DNA of 64,000 bases, from NCBI GenBank assembly GCA_007858575.1, contig CP042279.1, positions 6,541,001-6,605,000 of the forward strand, in the 5' to 3' direction. This DNA comes from Streptomyces sp. WAC08241 (lineage in GTDB: Bacteria; Actinomycetota; Actinomycetes; Streptomycetales; Streptomycetaceae). Positions 38,551 to 49,891 of the stretch are shown here, one piece after another. Numbering within the stretch: the first letter of the stretch is position 1; the number at the start of each line of letters is the position of its first letter. A program made the position numbers and the translations under genes. The notes under the pieces were generated by a model. That model searched no databases and had not been told where the DNA came from. It saw nothing but the letters and a program-made list of their open reading frames with translations.

Positions 38551-39667
38551 ATGAAGGTGATCGTCGTAGGAGCCGGCGTGGTGGGAACCATGCACGCCTG
38601 GCACGCAGTGGAACGCGGCCACGAGGTCGTACACATCGAGCGCGAGGCCGAGGCGCGCGGCGCCTCCCTCCGCAACTTCGGGCAGATCTGGGTGAGCGGC
38701 CGCGCCGGCGGGGAGGAGCTCGACACCGCCCTGCGCGCCCGCGACCTGTGGGGAGGGCATCGGCGCCCGCGTCCCCGGGCTCGGCTTCCGGGCCATCGGC
38801 TCCCTCACCCCCGTACGCAACGCGCTCGAACTCGCCGTCGCCGAGGCCGCCCTGGCCCGCCCCGACGCCGCCGCGCGGCTACGAGCTGCTCACGGCGGAC
38901 GAGGCCCGCGCGGTCAACCCGGCCCTGCGCGGGAGTTCGAGGCCGCCCTCCGGTGCGAGCGGGACGCCGCCGTCGAGCCCCGCACCGCCCAACTCGCCTC
39001 CGCGAGGCCCTCCTCGCCACCGGGAAGTACACCTTCCTGCCCGACAGGGAGGTCCGCGACGTCGTCGGCGAGCACGCCGTCCGCGACGACCGCGGCGAGG
39101 TGCACAGCGGCGACGCCGTCGTCCTGTGCACCGGCGCCTGGCTCTCCGGCCTCGTCCGCGAGGTCGCCGGCGAGGTCCCGGTCCGCCGGGTCCGCCTCCA
39201 GATGATGCAGACCGACCCCTCGGCGAACCGCTCACCACCTCCGTCGCGGACGCCGACTCCTTCCGCTACTACCCGGCCTACGCCTCCGACGCGCTCGACG
39301 CGCTCGACGCGGGCCAGGCGCAGGACCCCACCGCCGCCGCCCACCGGATGCAGCTCCTCATGGTGCAGCGCCTCGACGGCGGACTGACCATCGGCGACAC
39401 CCACGAGTACGAGCACCCCTTCGCCTTCGACACCCTCGAAGACCCCTACGAGCACCTCACCCGCGTCGTCGAGTCCTTCCTCGGCCGCCCGCTGCCGAAG
39501 ATCAGGCGCCGCTGGGCCGGGGTGTACGCGCAGTGCGTCGACACCACCCGGGTCGTGCACCGCCAGCGGGTCCGCGACGGCGTGTGGCTGGTGACCGGAC
39601 CCGGCGGCCGGGCATGACCTGCTCGCCGGCCATCGCCGAGACGACCGCGAACGAACTGGGCTGGTGA
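38551..39667 (+). CDS. FAD-dependent oxidoreductase of the phosphonate cluster (TIGR03364-like)
   Basis: About 373 residues. The N-terminal dinucleotide motif is KVIVVGAGVVGTMHAWHAVE, followed by RGASLRNFGQIWVSGRAGGE, a DAO-type FAD enzyme. The C-terminus reads RRWAGVYAQCVDTTRVVHRQ and ends TANELGW. I remember this subfamily (TIGR03364) as specific to phosphonate-use loci; oxidative deamination or cleavage of an aminophosphonate is a reasonable inference. At least six frame changes between 38755 and 39615. The stop overlaps the GTG of the hydrolase gene. Confidence 0.82.
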
Positions 39668-40356
39668 ACCCCATGACCACACACAAGACGAACCTCGTCG
39701 TCCTCGACATGGCCGGCACCACCGTCGCCGACGACGGCCTCGTCGAGCAGGCCTTCACCGTTGCCGCCGAGCGCCTGGGCGAGGACCCGGCCGCGATGAT
39801 CGGCCACGTCCGCGCCACCATGGGCGAGTCGAAGATCTCCGTCTTCCGCCACCTCCTCGGCGGCGACGAGCAGCGCGCCCGGCAGGCCAACCTCGCCTTC
39901 GAGGAGGCGTACGGAGAGCTCGTCGCCGACGGCAGGATCGCCCCGATCCCCGGCGCCGCCGAGACGATCGCCGTCCTCCAGGAGCAGGGCAGGACCGTCG
40001 TCCTCACCACCGGCTTCGCCCGGGTCACCCAGGACGCCATCCTCGACGCCCTCGGCTGGCGCGACCTCGTCGGCCTCACCCTCTGCCCGGCCGACACCGG
40101 CGGCCGGGGCCGCCCGTACCCCGACATGGTCCTCGGCGCGTTCCTCCGCACCGGCGCCGTCGACGACGTGCGGCGGATCGCGGTCGCCGGCGACACCTCG
40201 TACGACATGCTCTCCGGCGTCCGCGCCGGCGCCGGGATCGTGGCGGGCGTCCTGACCGGCGCCCACGGCGAGGCCGCGCTGACGGAGCACGGCGCCACCC
40301 GCGTCCTCGCCTCCGTCGCCGAACTCCCGGAGCTGATAAGGGAGTACGAGGCATGA
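39664..40356 (+). CDS. Phosphonatase-like HAD hydrolase (TIGR03351-like)
   Basis: 230 residues, intact. HAD motif I is DMAGTT (nucleophile Asp), as in phosphonoacetaldehyde hydrolase. Motif II/III is GRPYPDMVLGAFL and motif IV is IAVAGDTSYDMLSGV. The cap contains MGESKISVF, where the Lys aligns by eye with the Schiff-base Lys of PhnX (MGLLK). It therefore could break a C-P bond after the upstream oxidase. The GTG start overlaps the previous stop; an ATG nine bases later is an alternative. It overlaps the next gene by ATGA. Confidence 0.87.
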   Translation: MNPMTTHKTNLVVLDMAGTTVADDGLVEQAFTVAAERLGEDPAAMIGHVRATMGESKISVFRHLLGGDEQRARQANLAFEEAYGELVADGRIAPIPGAAETIAVLQEQGRTVVLTTGFARVTQDAILDALGWRDLVGLTLCPADTGGRGRPYPDMVLGAFLRTGAVDDVRRIAVAGDTSYDMLSGVRAGAGIVAGVLTGAHGEAALTEHGATRVLASVAELPELIREYEA

Positions 40357-41478
40357 CCGGGGACGTGCGGGGGCGGTCGCGGAAGCACGGGGACGACCAG
40401 CGGCATCCGCTTCGACGCCGTCTCCGTCGCCTACGGCTCCACCACCGTCCTGGACTCCCTGGACCTGACGGTGGAGCCCGGCGAGGTCATGGCCCTCCTC
40501 GGGCCCTCCGGCTCCGGCAAGACGACCGCGCTCCGGGCCGTCGCCGGGTTCGTCCGGCCGGTCTCCGGGCGGGTGTTCATCGGGGACCGGGACGTCACCG
40601 ACCTGCTGCCGTACCGGCGCGGGATCGGCATGGTCGTCCAGCAGTACGCCCTCTTCCCCCACCTCAGGGTGGACGCCAACGTCGCCTTCGGCCTCAAGGC
40701 CCGCAAGGTGCCCAAGGCCGAGATCCCCGGGCGGGTCGCCGAGGCCCTGGAGATGACCGGCATGGCCGACTACGCCCGCCGCCACCCCCGGGAGCTCTCC
40801 GGCGGGCAGCAGCAGCGCGTCGCCATCGCCCGCGCCCTCGCCGTACGCCCCGACGTCCTCCTCCTGGACGAGCCGCTGTCGGCGCTCGACGCGCAGTTGC
40901 GCTCCGGGATGCTGGCCGAACTGGCCCGGCTCCACCGCGAACTGCCCGACGTGTCGATCCTGTACGTCACCCACGACCAGGTCGAGGCGCTGACCCTGGC
41001 CGACCGGATCGCCGTCATGGACCGGGCCCGGCTCCGGGACTGCGGCACCCCGCGGGACCTGTACCGCAGGCCCCGCACCGAGTTCACCGCCTCCTTCGTC
41101 GGCAACGCCAACCTGCTGCCGGTGACGGTGGGCACGGACGGGGTGACCCTGGGCGGGACCGCGCTGAAGGTGGAGACCGGGGAGCGGCACCGGGCGCCGG
41201 GGCCACCCTCTGCGTCCGCCCCCACCTCGTCGGCCTCGGCGACGGCCCGAACGCGCTCCGGGGCCGGATCTCCGAGGTCCAGTGGCGCGGCTCCACCCAC
41301 CGGCTGTACGTGGAGGTGGCGGGCCACCGGGTGAAGGCGGACGTCCGCGAGCTGCGGGAGACGCCCCCGCTGGGCACCGAGGTCACCCTGCACTTCGCGT
41401 CCGAGGACGCGGTGCTGCTCACGGCGGGCATGGCCGAGGGCCCGGGGACGGCCGCCGGAGCGGGTGGCCGGTGGCTAG
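40353..41478 (+). CDS. Phosphonate (2-AEP-type) ABC importer ATPase
   Basis: About 375 residues. After a frame change near 40395 it reads IRFDAVSVAYGSTTVLDSLD. Walker A is GPSGSGKTT, the Q loop VVQQYALFPHL, the signature LSGGQQQRVAIARAL and Walker B LLLDEPLSALDAQLR. A TOBE-type C-terminal domain (LCVRPHLVGLGDGPNALRGR, YVEVAGHRVKADVRELRETP) is like PotA/FbpC ATPases. It ends, with one more frame change, at TAG 41476, overlapping the permease start. It is the energy unit of the importer formed with the next three genes. Confidence 0.88.
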
Positions 41479-42346
41479 CGCCGTCACCGCGACCGCCCCC
41501 GTCCCGACTGCCCCCGCCCCGGCCGCGCCCCCCGCCCGGAAGCCCCGCACCGCCCCCGCCTGGGTCTGGGCCCTGCCCCCGTCGCCGTCCTCGGCCTCGT
41601 CTTCCTCTACCCGCTCGCCCTCGTCGTCCGGGGAGTCCCTGGCCCCCGGCGCGTACGCCGCCGTCCTCGGCTCCGCGTCCTTCCGCGAGGCCCTCGTCAC
41701 CACCGTGTGGATCGCCGTCGCGGCCACCGCCGGCTGCCTGGTCCTCGGCTTCGCCCTGGCGCTCGTGATCGCGTTCGTGCCCTTCCCCGGCGCGAAGGCG
41801 GTGGCGAAGTTCATCGACGTCTTCCTCTCCTTCCCGTCCTTCCTGATCACGCTCGCCCTGCTGTTCCTCTACGGCACGGTCGGCATGGCCAACGGGATCT
41901 GGACCGACGTCACCGGCGCCGCCACCGGGCCCTTCCGGTTCCTGACCACCCCGTGGGGCGTGCTCCTCGCCGAGATCACGTACTTCACCCCGTTCGTGAT
42001 GCGCCCGCTGCTCGCCGCCTTCTCGCAGATGGAGACGGCCCAGTTGGAGGTGGCGTCCTCGCTCGGCGCCCGGCCGCTGCGGATCGTCCGGCAGGTGATC
42101 CTGCCCGAGGCGCTGCCCGCGCTCGCCGCCGGCGGCAGCCTCGTCCTCGTCCTGTGCCTCAACGAGTTCGGGATCGTCCTCTTCACCGGCGCCAAGGGCG
42201 TCACGACCCTCCCGACGCTCGTCTACGGCAAGGCGATCCTCGAATCCGACTACGCCGCCGCCTGCGTCGTCGCCGTCGTCAACGTCGCCCTCTCCACCGG
42301 CCTCTACGCCCTCTACCGGGGGGTGAGCCGCCGTGCTGGTGCATAG
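41471..42346 (+). CDS. Phosphonate ABC importer permease 1
   Basis: About 292 residues. The GTG start at 41471 overlaps the ATPase stop. The first helix lies in TAPAWVWALPPVAVLGLVFL (frame changes near 41580 and 41640). The rest is intact: CLVLGFALALVIAFVPFPGA, FLSFPSFLITLALLFLYGTV and the EAA loop EVASSLGARPLRIVRQVILP, which contacts the ATPase. The family is that of the 2-aminoethylphosphonate, spermidine and iron permeases. It overlaps the next gene. Confidence 0.85.
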   Translation: MASAVTATAPVPTAPAPAAPPARKPRTAPAWVWALPPSPSSASSSSTRSPSSSGESLAPGAYAAVLGSASFREALVTTVWIAVAATAGCLVLGFALALVIAFVPFPGAKAVAKFIDVFLSFPSFLITLALLFLYGTVGMANGIWTDVTGAATGPFRFLTTPWGVLLAEITYFTPFVMRPLLAAFSQMETAQLEVASSLGARPLRIVRQVILPEALPALAAGGSLVLVLCLNEFGIVLFTGAKGVTTLPTLVYGKAILESDYAAACVVAVVNVALSTGLYALYRGVSRRAGA

Positions 42347-43127
42347 CCGTACGGGCAGGTGGACGGCCTGGGCCCTGTTCGCCGTCCTCTTCGTGCCGCT
42401 CTTCGCCCTGCCCCTCCTCGTCGTCCTCGCCGCCTCCTTCTCCACCCACTGGTCCGGCGCCTTCCTCCGGGCCGACCACCGCCCACTACGCGGCGGCCGT
42501 GCGCGGCGAGTCCCTCCGGGCCCTGACCACCAGCCTGGTCACGGCCGTCACGGCCAGTCTGATCGCGCTGACCGCCGGCACCTGGGCGGCGCTCGCCTCG
42601 GCGGCCCTGGGGAAGCGGGGCCGGCGGATCGTGGACGCCCTCTTCATGCTGCCGGTCGCCGTGCCGTCGGTCGTGGTCGGCCTCGCCGTCCTCGTCGCCT
42701 TCTCGCAGCCGCCGGTGCTCCTCAACGGCACCCGCTGGATCGTGGTCCTGGCCCACACCGTGCTCGTCACCGCCTTCGCCCACCAGTCGGTCGCGGCCGC
42801 GATCCGGCGCCTGGACCCGATGTACGAGCAGGCGGCGGCCGGACTCGGCGCCCGCCCCTCGTACGTCCTGCTCCGGGTGAGGCTCCCGCTCCTGCTGCCG
42901 TCCCTGAACGCGGCCGCCGGGCTCTGCTTCGCCCTCTCCATGGGCGAGCTGAGCGCCACGATGATGCTCTACCCGCCGGACTGGCTGCCGCTGCCGGTGC
43001 TCGTCTTCACCGCCACCGACCGCGGCTCCTCTTCACCGGCTCGGCGCTCGCCGTGGTCCTCATGGCCACGACGCTGCTCGCCCTGCTCGCCGTCTCCCGC
43101 GTCCGCACCAAAGCCTCGTACCGCTAG
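42333..43127 (+). CDS. Phosphonate ABC importer permease 2
   Basis: About 265 residues, GTG 42333, beginning 14 bases inside the first permease gene. Segments include ALFAVLFVPLFALPLLVVLA, VDALFMLPVAVPSVVVGLAV and the EAA loop EQAAAGLGARPSYVLLRVRL. It also has SMGELSATMMLYPPDWLPLP, which is typical of 2-AEP/Fe permeases. Frame changes near 42470 and 43030. It forms the channel with permease 1. Confidence 0.85.
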   Translation: MLVHSRTGRWTAWALFAVLFVPLFALPLLVVLAASFSTHWSGAFLRADHRPLRGGRARRVPPGPDHQPGHGRHGQSDRADRRHLGGARLGGPGEAGPADRGRPLHAAGRRAVGRGRPRRPRRLLAAAGAPQRHPLDRGPGPHRARHRLRPPVGRGRDPAPGPDVRAGGGRTRRPPLVRPAPGEAPAPAAVPERGRRALLRPLHGRAERHDDALPAGLAAAAGARLHRHRPRLLFTGSALAVVLMATTLLALLAVSRVRTKASYR

Positions 43128-43141
43128 GAGAGAACAACGTT

Positions 43142-44206
43142 ATGCGCACCCTGCCCACGCACGTCAGGCCGGTCGCCGCCCTCACCGGCGCCCTCGTCCT
43201 CGCCGCCTCCCTCACCGCCTGCGGCGGCTCCACCGCCGCCTCCGACGAGAAGGTCGTCACCGTCTACAGCGCCGACGGCCTCAAGGGCGAGGCGGGCGAC
43301 GGCTGGTACGACAAGGTCTTCGAGGACTTCGAGAAGCAGACCGGCATCAAGGTGAAGTACGTCGAGGGCGGCTCCGGCGAGATGGTGCAGCGCGCCTCCG
43401 CGAGAAGAGCAACACCCAGGCCGACGTCCTCGTCACCCTGCCGCCCTTCATCCAGCAGGCCGGCTCCAAGGGGCTGCTCCAGGCGTACGCGCCGCAGGGC
43501 TCCGACCGGGTGGACGGCGCCGACAAGGCGGCCGACGGCACCTGGACCTCCGTCGTCAACAACTACTTCGGCTTCGTCCACAACAAGAAGGAGCTGCCGA
43601 CCGCCCCCAGGACCTGGGAGGAGCTGCTCGGCAAGAAGTACGAGAACCGGCTCCAGTACTCCACCCCCGGCGTCGCGGGCGACGGCACCGCCGTCCTCAT
43701 CAAGGCCATGCACGACTTCGGGGCCGCGAACCGGCCATGGAGTACCTGAAGAAGCTCCAGGCCAACAACGTCGGCCCGTCCTCCTCCACCTCCAAGCTCG
43801 CCCCCAAGGTGGACAAGGGCGAACTCCTCGTCGCCAACGGCGACGTCCAGATGAACTTCGCCCAGGCCAAGTCCATGCCCCACCTCGGCATCTGGTTCCC
43901 GGCCAAGGGAACGGGAAGCCCACCACCTTCGCCCTGCCGTACGCCGCCGGCCTGGTGAACAAGGCCCCGCACACCGAGAACGGCAAGAAGCTCCTCGACT
44001 TCCTGCTGAGCGAGGGCGCCCAGCGCGAGGTCAGCGCCGTCGGCGGCGGCTTCCCGGCCCGCAAGGACGTCAAGCCCACTGACGCCAACGCCCTCGCCCT
44101 CGCCAAGCTCCTGGAGGGCGTCGAGGTCTTCGAGCCGGACTGGGCCGACATAGACGAGAACCTGACGGCGTACGTCGACGCGTGGAAGTCCGCCACCGGA
44201 AGCTGA
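43142..44206 (+). CDS. Phosphonate (2-AEP-type) ABC importer binding lipoprotein
   Basis: About 355 residues. The signal peptide ends in lipobox LTAC (GALVLAASLTACGG), so it is a lipid-anchored solute receptor. The domain begins VVTVYSADGLKGEAGDGWYD and includes TWTSVVNNYFGFVHNKKELP and ENRLQYSTPGVAGDGTAVLI. Its C-terminus is VSAVGGGFPARKDVKPTDAN. It resembles 2-aminoethylphosphonate-binding proteins of the iron/AEP type. Frame changes near 43405, 43732 and 43908. GGAGAG lies just before ATG 43142. Confidence 0.87.
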   Translation: MRTLPTHVRPVAALTGALVLAASLTACGGSTAASDEKVVTVYSADGLKGEAGDGWYDKVFEDFEKQTGIKVKYVEGGSGEMVQRASARRATPRPTSSSPCRPSSSRPAPRGCSRRTRRRAPTGWTAPTRRPTAPGPPSSTTTSASSTTRRSCRPPPGPGRSCSARSTRTGSSTPPPASRATAPPSSSRPCTTSGPRTGHGVPEEAPGQQRRPVLLHLQARPQGGQGRTPRRQRRRPDELRPGQVHAPPRHLVPGQGNGKPTTFALPYAAGLVNKAPHTENGKKLLDFLLSEGAQREVSAVGGGFPARKDVKPTDANALALAKLLEGVEVFEPDWADIDENLTAYVDAWKSATGS

Positions 44207-44267
44207 GAGTTCACCGTACGGCCCCTGGAACGCGCGCGCGGATCGCGAAAGGATAACGGTACGGACC

Positions 44268-44295
44268 CAACGCCCCTGAGGGATCAGGGGCGTTG
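44268..44295 (+). terminator. Terminator of the phosphonate importer operon
   Basis: Perfect 12-bp stem (44268-44279 with 44284-44295), loop GGGA, 61 bp after the binding-protein stop and 45 bp before the next gene. Confidence 0.85.
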
Positions 44296-44339
44296 GTGCG
44301 CCCTCACCCCTTCCACGGAAACCCACGGAGGACTCCGAC

Positions 44340-45884
<1,545 letters not shown>

Positions 45885-45962
45885 TTACGCTGGGGCGTCG
45901 CCACAGCGCAGTCGCGGCGCCCCCAGCACCCGCACGACATGCACGGCAGGAGTCCCGCACCC

Positions 45963-46741
45963 ATGGCAGAGCGCAAGCCGATCGAATCCTGGCTCACCGA
46001 CATGGACGGCGTCCTCATCCACGAGGGCGTGCCGATCCCCGGCGCCGACGCGTTCATCAAGAAGCTGCGGGAGACCGGGAAGCCCTTCCTGGTCCTCACC
46101 AACAACTCGATCTACACCGCCCGCGACCTGCACGCCCGCCTCGCCCGGATGGGCCTCGAAGTCCCCGTCGAGAACATCTGGACCTCCGCCCTCGCCACCG
46201 CCAAGTTCCTCGACGACCAGCGCCCCGGCGGCACCGCGTACGTCATCGGCGAGGCCGGCCTCACCACCGCGCTGCACGACATCGGCTACGTCCTCACCGA
46301 CCACGACCCGGACTACGTGGTGCTCGGCGAGACCCGTACGTACTCCTTCGAGGCGATGACCAAGGCCGTCCGGCTCATCAACGCCGGCGCCCGCTTCATC
46401 TGCACCAACCCCGACGAGACCGGCCCTCCCTGGAGGGCCCGCTGCCCGCCACCGGCTCGGTCGCCGCGCTCATCACCAAGGCCACCGGCAAGGAGCCGTA
46501 CTTCGCGGGCAAGCCGAACCCGCTGATGATGCGCACCGGGCTCAACGCGATCGGCGCCCACTCCGAGTCCAGCGCCATGATCGGCGACCGGATGGACACC
46601 GACATCCTGGCCGGCCTGGAGGCGGGCATGCAGACCTTCCTCGTCCTGACCGGTCTGACGACGAAGGCGGAGGTGGACCGCTACCCCTTCCGCCCGTCCC
46701 GGATCGTCGACTCGATCGCGGACATCGTCGACCGCGTCTGA
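45963..46741 (+). CDS. HAD-IIA family phosphatase (NagD-like)
   Basis: About 260 residues. Motif I is WLTDMDGVLIHEG, motif II LVLTNNSIYTARD, and motif IV SAMIGDRMDTDILAGLEAGM. The cap is of the C2 type (NagD/PGP-like), with NPDETGP before it. One frame change near 46427; a G/C run is shortened there. It is probably a cytoplasmic nucleotide or sugar phosphatase. It lies 78 bp after the secreted phosphatase on the same strand, but its link to phosphonate metabolism is not certain. Confidence 0.88.
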
Positions 46742-46839
46742 GGCCCGAGGGGGTCCGAAGGGGCCTGGAGCGGGCCGGACGGCCGTCTCCGGATGCGAAA
46801 GCCACCGGAACGGGTGATCCTTCCTAGCAGGAGGTCACG

Positions 46840-47460
46840 ATGCGTTCAGGTCCCATTGCTCTGCGTGCCGCGGGGGCGGCTCTCGTGTTCGTCTCGCGCC
46901 CGCGGCCGGCGCCGCGCACGCCCACGACGGGGTGAGGGTCACCGTCACCCCGTCCACCGCCTCGCCCGGCGACGACGTGGACGTCCGGGTCGAGGGCTGC
47001 AAGGGCACGACCGGTGCCGCGAAGTCCCGGGCGTTCACCGCCGACGCGGAGCTGACCGGCCGGGACGGCGGGAAGTACCCGATGTACGGCGACGCCGTCC
47101 TCAGGTCCGGGCTCGACGGCGGTACGTACGCGGTGAGCGTGACGTGCGACGGCCACGAGCACCGCGACGCCGGCACCGTGCGGGTCGAGCGCCGCGAGCC
47201 GACCCACCGGCCCACCCACGAGCCGGCCCACCACCCGACCCCGATCGCCCCGGTCCGCGCGGGCGGGGCGGCGCCGCTGCCTTCGCCGCGCCCGCCGCCC
47301 CCGGCGTGGCCCAGACGGCCGGCGAGGACGGTCTCGGCACCCCGTACACCGTGCTCGGCCTCGGCATGGCCGCCGTCGCCGCCGTGGCGGTCGCCGTCCG
47401 CAGTTCCCGCCGCCGCACCGAAGACCCTCCGGCAGGGGTACGCACACGGGCGCGGAGTGA
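46840..47460 (+). CDS. Secreted or membrane-anchored protein next to sortase
   Basis: About 207 residues, ATG 46840 with AGGAGG at 46829-46834. The signal peptide (GPIALRAAGAALVFVS) leads, after a frame change near 46895, to a small beta domain (RVTVTPSTASPGDDVDVRVE, AVLRSGLDGGTYAVSVTCDG) with two cysteines. A His/Pro-rich linker and a C-terminal helix (YTVLGLGMAAVAAVAVAVRS) with basic tail follow. No clear LPXTG is visible. It overlaps the sortase start (GTGA), so it is likely a partner or substrate of that enzyme. Confidence 0.65.
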
Positions 47461-48146
47461 CGGTGTCGCCCGGCACCCGCCCGGCGGGCGCCGGGCGACT
47501 GCTCACCGGCGCGGCCTGGTCGCTGCTCCTCCTCGGGCTCTGGCTCTGGGGCGGCGGGGCGGCCGGGGACTCTCCGGGCGGTCCGGGGCCGGTCACCGGC
47601 GACATCGCCGCCGTCGGCCGCCCGCCGGGCGCGGAGCTGCCCCCGGCCCGCGCCCGCTCGCGCCCGCCGCGCCCCGGCGGGTCGAGGTCCCTCCCTCGGC
47701 GTCGACGCGCCGGTCGTGGCGCGCGGCCTGGACGACACGGGCGCCATCGACCCGCCGCCCTTCGAGACGCCGAACGCGGTGGGCTGGTTCGGCTCCGGCA
47801 CCCAGCCGGGCGCGGCCGGGGCGGCCCTCTTCGTCGGCCACGTCGACACCGAGACCCGCCCGGCCGTCTTCTACGGCCTGAGCGCGGCCCGGCCCGGCGC
47901 GAAGGTCCTCGTCACCCGGACGGACGGCTCGGTCGCCGAGTTCACCGTCGACGACGTGCGGGTCTTCCCCGCGAGGGCTTCGACGCCACGAAGGCCTACG
48001 GCCCCCGGGAGCCCGGCCGCGCCGAACTCCGCCTGATCACCTGCGGCGGCACCTTCGACCGCGAGGCGAACGCCTACACGGCGAACGTGGTGGTGTCGGC
48101 GTACCTGACGGGAGGCACAGGAGGTGCGGGAGGCGCGGGAGGCTGA
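47457..48146 (+). CDS. Class F sortase
   Basis: About 230 residues. Membrane-anchored transpeptidase that joins surface proteins to the wall. It has an N-terminal helix (LLTGAAWSLLLLGLWLWGGG). The sortase barrel includes GLDDTGAIDPPPFETPNAVG, catalytic His in AALFVGHVDTETRPAVFYGL and catalytic Cys in LRLITCGGTFDREANAYTAN. This arrangement is that of the actinobacterial class F family. Frame changes near 47685 and 47970. It is coupled to the preceding small secreted protein. Confidence 0.87.
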   Translation: MTVSPGTRPAGAGRLLTGAAWSLLLLGLWLWGGGAAGDSPGGPGPVTGDIAAVGRPPGAELPPARARSRPPRPGGSRSLPRRRRAGRGARPGRHGRHRPAALRDAERGGLVRLRHPAGRGRGGPLRRPRRHRDPPGRLLRPERGPARREGPRHPDGRLGRRVHRRRRAGLPREGFDATKAYGPREPGRAELRLITCGGTFDREANAYTANVVVSAYLTGGTGGAGGAGG

Positions 48147-48172
48147 GAGGCCCGCTCCCGTCCCGACACGAT

Positions 48173-48207
48173 CGAGGCCCCTCACCATCGGTGAGGGGGC
48201 CTCGACT
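48173..48207. terminator. Terminator between sortase and tRNA-Lys copy 1
   Basis: A 13-bp stem with one bulged G in the right arm lies between two convergent transcripts. The bulge could itself be a homopolymer error: the left arm has one base fewer in its C run. Confidence 0.7.
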
Positions 48208-48212
48208 GTGCG

Positions 48213-48286
48213 TGCGCCGCCAGGGACTCGAACCCCGGACCCGCTGATTAAGAGTCAGCTGCTCTAACCAACTGAGCTAGCGGCGC
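48213..48286 (-). tRNA. tRNA-Lys (anticodon CUU), copy 1
   Basis: 74 nt. Acceptor GCGCCGC pairs with GCGGCGC, the D loop is AGCTCAGTTGGTTAGAGC and anticodon loop CTCTTAA gives CTT. The T loop is TTCGAGTC. CCA is not encoded. A TAGAGT element about 12 bp upstream on the minus strand is a likely -10. The gene body is identical to the copies at 53.1 and 61.2 kb. Confidence 0.93.
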
Positions 48287-48470
48287 CTGCTGACAGAGAG
48301 AACTCTACCCGACGCGGAGGCGTGCTCCTGACCAATAACCGCCCCTCCGGCCTGTCGGATGGTCATATCGGTCCTTCGATCCGTCACCATGTGATTTATC
48401 CGGACAATTGCCACGCTGACGCCTCAAACGACGGTCGAAAAGATCTTTCACGAGTGTGGAGGGGAATCGC

Positions 48471-49865
48471 ATGAGCGTGCCGGTCTTCGAAGAGTTCGAG
48501 CCAACGGCCGACTGCGCCTGCCCGGGCTGCGCCCGGCAACGGCGTGACCTCGCCCTCGGCCTGCCGGTCCGGGCGGGCGGCCACCCGGCGGCCCACGGCG
48601 CCCGCCGCGCCCTGGTCCTGGTGACGGCGGCGGGCGTGGTCCTGGGCGGCGGCGGGGCCGGCGCGGCGACCGCCCTCTCCCGCGCGACGGACGCGCCGGG
48701 CGACACGGCGATCCCGGCGCCGGCGGGCGGGCGGCGGACCCCGGCCCCGACCCTGCCTCCGTCTCCGCCGTCGGCTCCGACACGCCGCAGGGCGGGCGGG
48801 GCCGCTGCACGGCACGCCGGGCCCCGAGCCCCAGCCCGTACCGGCCGCCACCCCGACCACCGGCCAGGTCGCGACCGACACCCTGCGGCCGACGACCCGC
48901 GCCGAGATCATCAACCGCGCCAAGCTGTGGGTCGACGCGCGGGTCCCGTACTCCATGGAGAAGTACTGGACGGACGGCTACCGCCAGGACTGCTCCGGCT
49001 ACATCTCCATGGCCTGGAACCTGCGCGCCAACGAGTGGACCGGCAGCCTCGACCGCTTCGGCGAGAAGATCGCCCGCGCCGACCTCCAGCCCGGCGACAT
49101 CCTGCTCTTCCACAACCCGGCCGACCCGACGCGCGGCTCGCACGTCACGATCTTCGGCGGCTGGACCGACCACACGCACACCTCCTACACCGCGTACGAG
49201 CAGACCAAGCCGCACACGCGGAAGAAGGCCACGCCGATGGCGTACTGGGAGAACTCCGACCGGTACGTGGCCTACCGCTACAAGGGCGTGGTGAGCGGCG
49301 ACGGCACCGGCGCCGGGGGAGGGAGACGGCCCAGGTGCCGCCGTTCCCCGGCGCGGCGAAGTTCGGGCCGGGCAAGAACAACGCGTACGTCACCCAGCTC
49401 GGACAGCTCCTCGTCGCGCGCGGCGGCAAGAAGTTCTACGCCGTGGGGCCCGGCCCGAAGTGGACCGAGGCGGACCGGCGGGCGACCCGGGCGTTCCAGG
49501 AGGCGCAGGGGTGGCGGGGCAGGGAGGCGGACGGCATCCCCGGGCCCGACACGTGGGAGCTGCTCGTGACCGGCAAGGGCCGGAGCATCGGCGGTTCGAG
49601 TGGTTCGGGCGGGTCGAGCGCGCATGCGACGCCCTTTCCCGGGCGTGGCTCCTTCCGTCCGGGCCAATCCAACGCATATGTGGAGAAGCTGGGCGAACAA
49701 CTGGTGAAGCGGGGCTTCGGCAAGCACTACCTGTCGGGACCCGGTCCGCGCTGGACGGAGGCGGACCGCCGCAACGTCGAGGCGTTCCAGCGGGCACAGG
49801 GCTGGCGCGGCGGAGCGGCCGACGGCTACCCGGGCCCGGAGACCTGGCGGCGCTTGTTCCGATGA
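48471..49865 (+). CDS. NlpC/P60-like endopeptidase with two C-terminal repeat domains
   Basis: About 466 residues. It has an N-terminal cytoplasmic segment with CACPGCARQR, one membrane helix (RALVLVTAAGVVLGGGGAG) and a Pro-rich linker. The cell-wall hydrolase domain has catalytic Cys in GYRQDCSGYISMAWNL, then LQPGDILLFHNP and His in RGSHVTIFGGW. Two tandem C-terminal repeats of about 70 residues follow, each with FxPGxxNAYVxxLGxxLVxRG and GPGPxWTEADRR plus AQGWRG. They are a peptidoglycan-binding-like module. Frame changes near 48785-48820 and 49318. GGAGGGG precedes the ATG. Confidence 0.82.
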   Translation: MSVPVFEEFEPTADCACPGCARQRRDLALGLPVRAGGHPAAHGARRALVLVTAAGVVLGGGGAGAATALSRATDAPGDTAIPAPAGGRRTPAPTLPPSPPSAPTRRRAGGAAARHAGPRAPARTGRHPDHRPGRDRHPAADDPRRDHQPRQAVGRRAGPVLHGEVLDGRLPPGLLRLHLHGLEPARQRVDRQPRPLRREDRPRRPPARRHPALPQPGRPDARLARHDLRRLDRPHAHLLHRVRADQAAHAEEGHADGVLGELRPVRGLPLQGRGERRRHRRRGRETAQVPPFPGAAKFGPGKNNAYVTQLGQLLVARGGKKFYAVGPGPKWTEADRRATRAFQEAQGWRGREADGIPGPDTWELLVTGKGRSIGGSSGSGGSSAHATPFPGRGSFRPGQSNAYVEKLGEQLVKRGFGKHYLSGPGPRWTEADRRNVEAFQRAQGWRGGAADGYPGPETWRRLFR

Positions 49866-49891
49866 CCCCGAGAGCATGAGGTGGACCCCGA

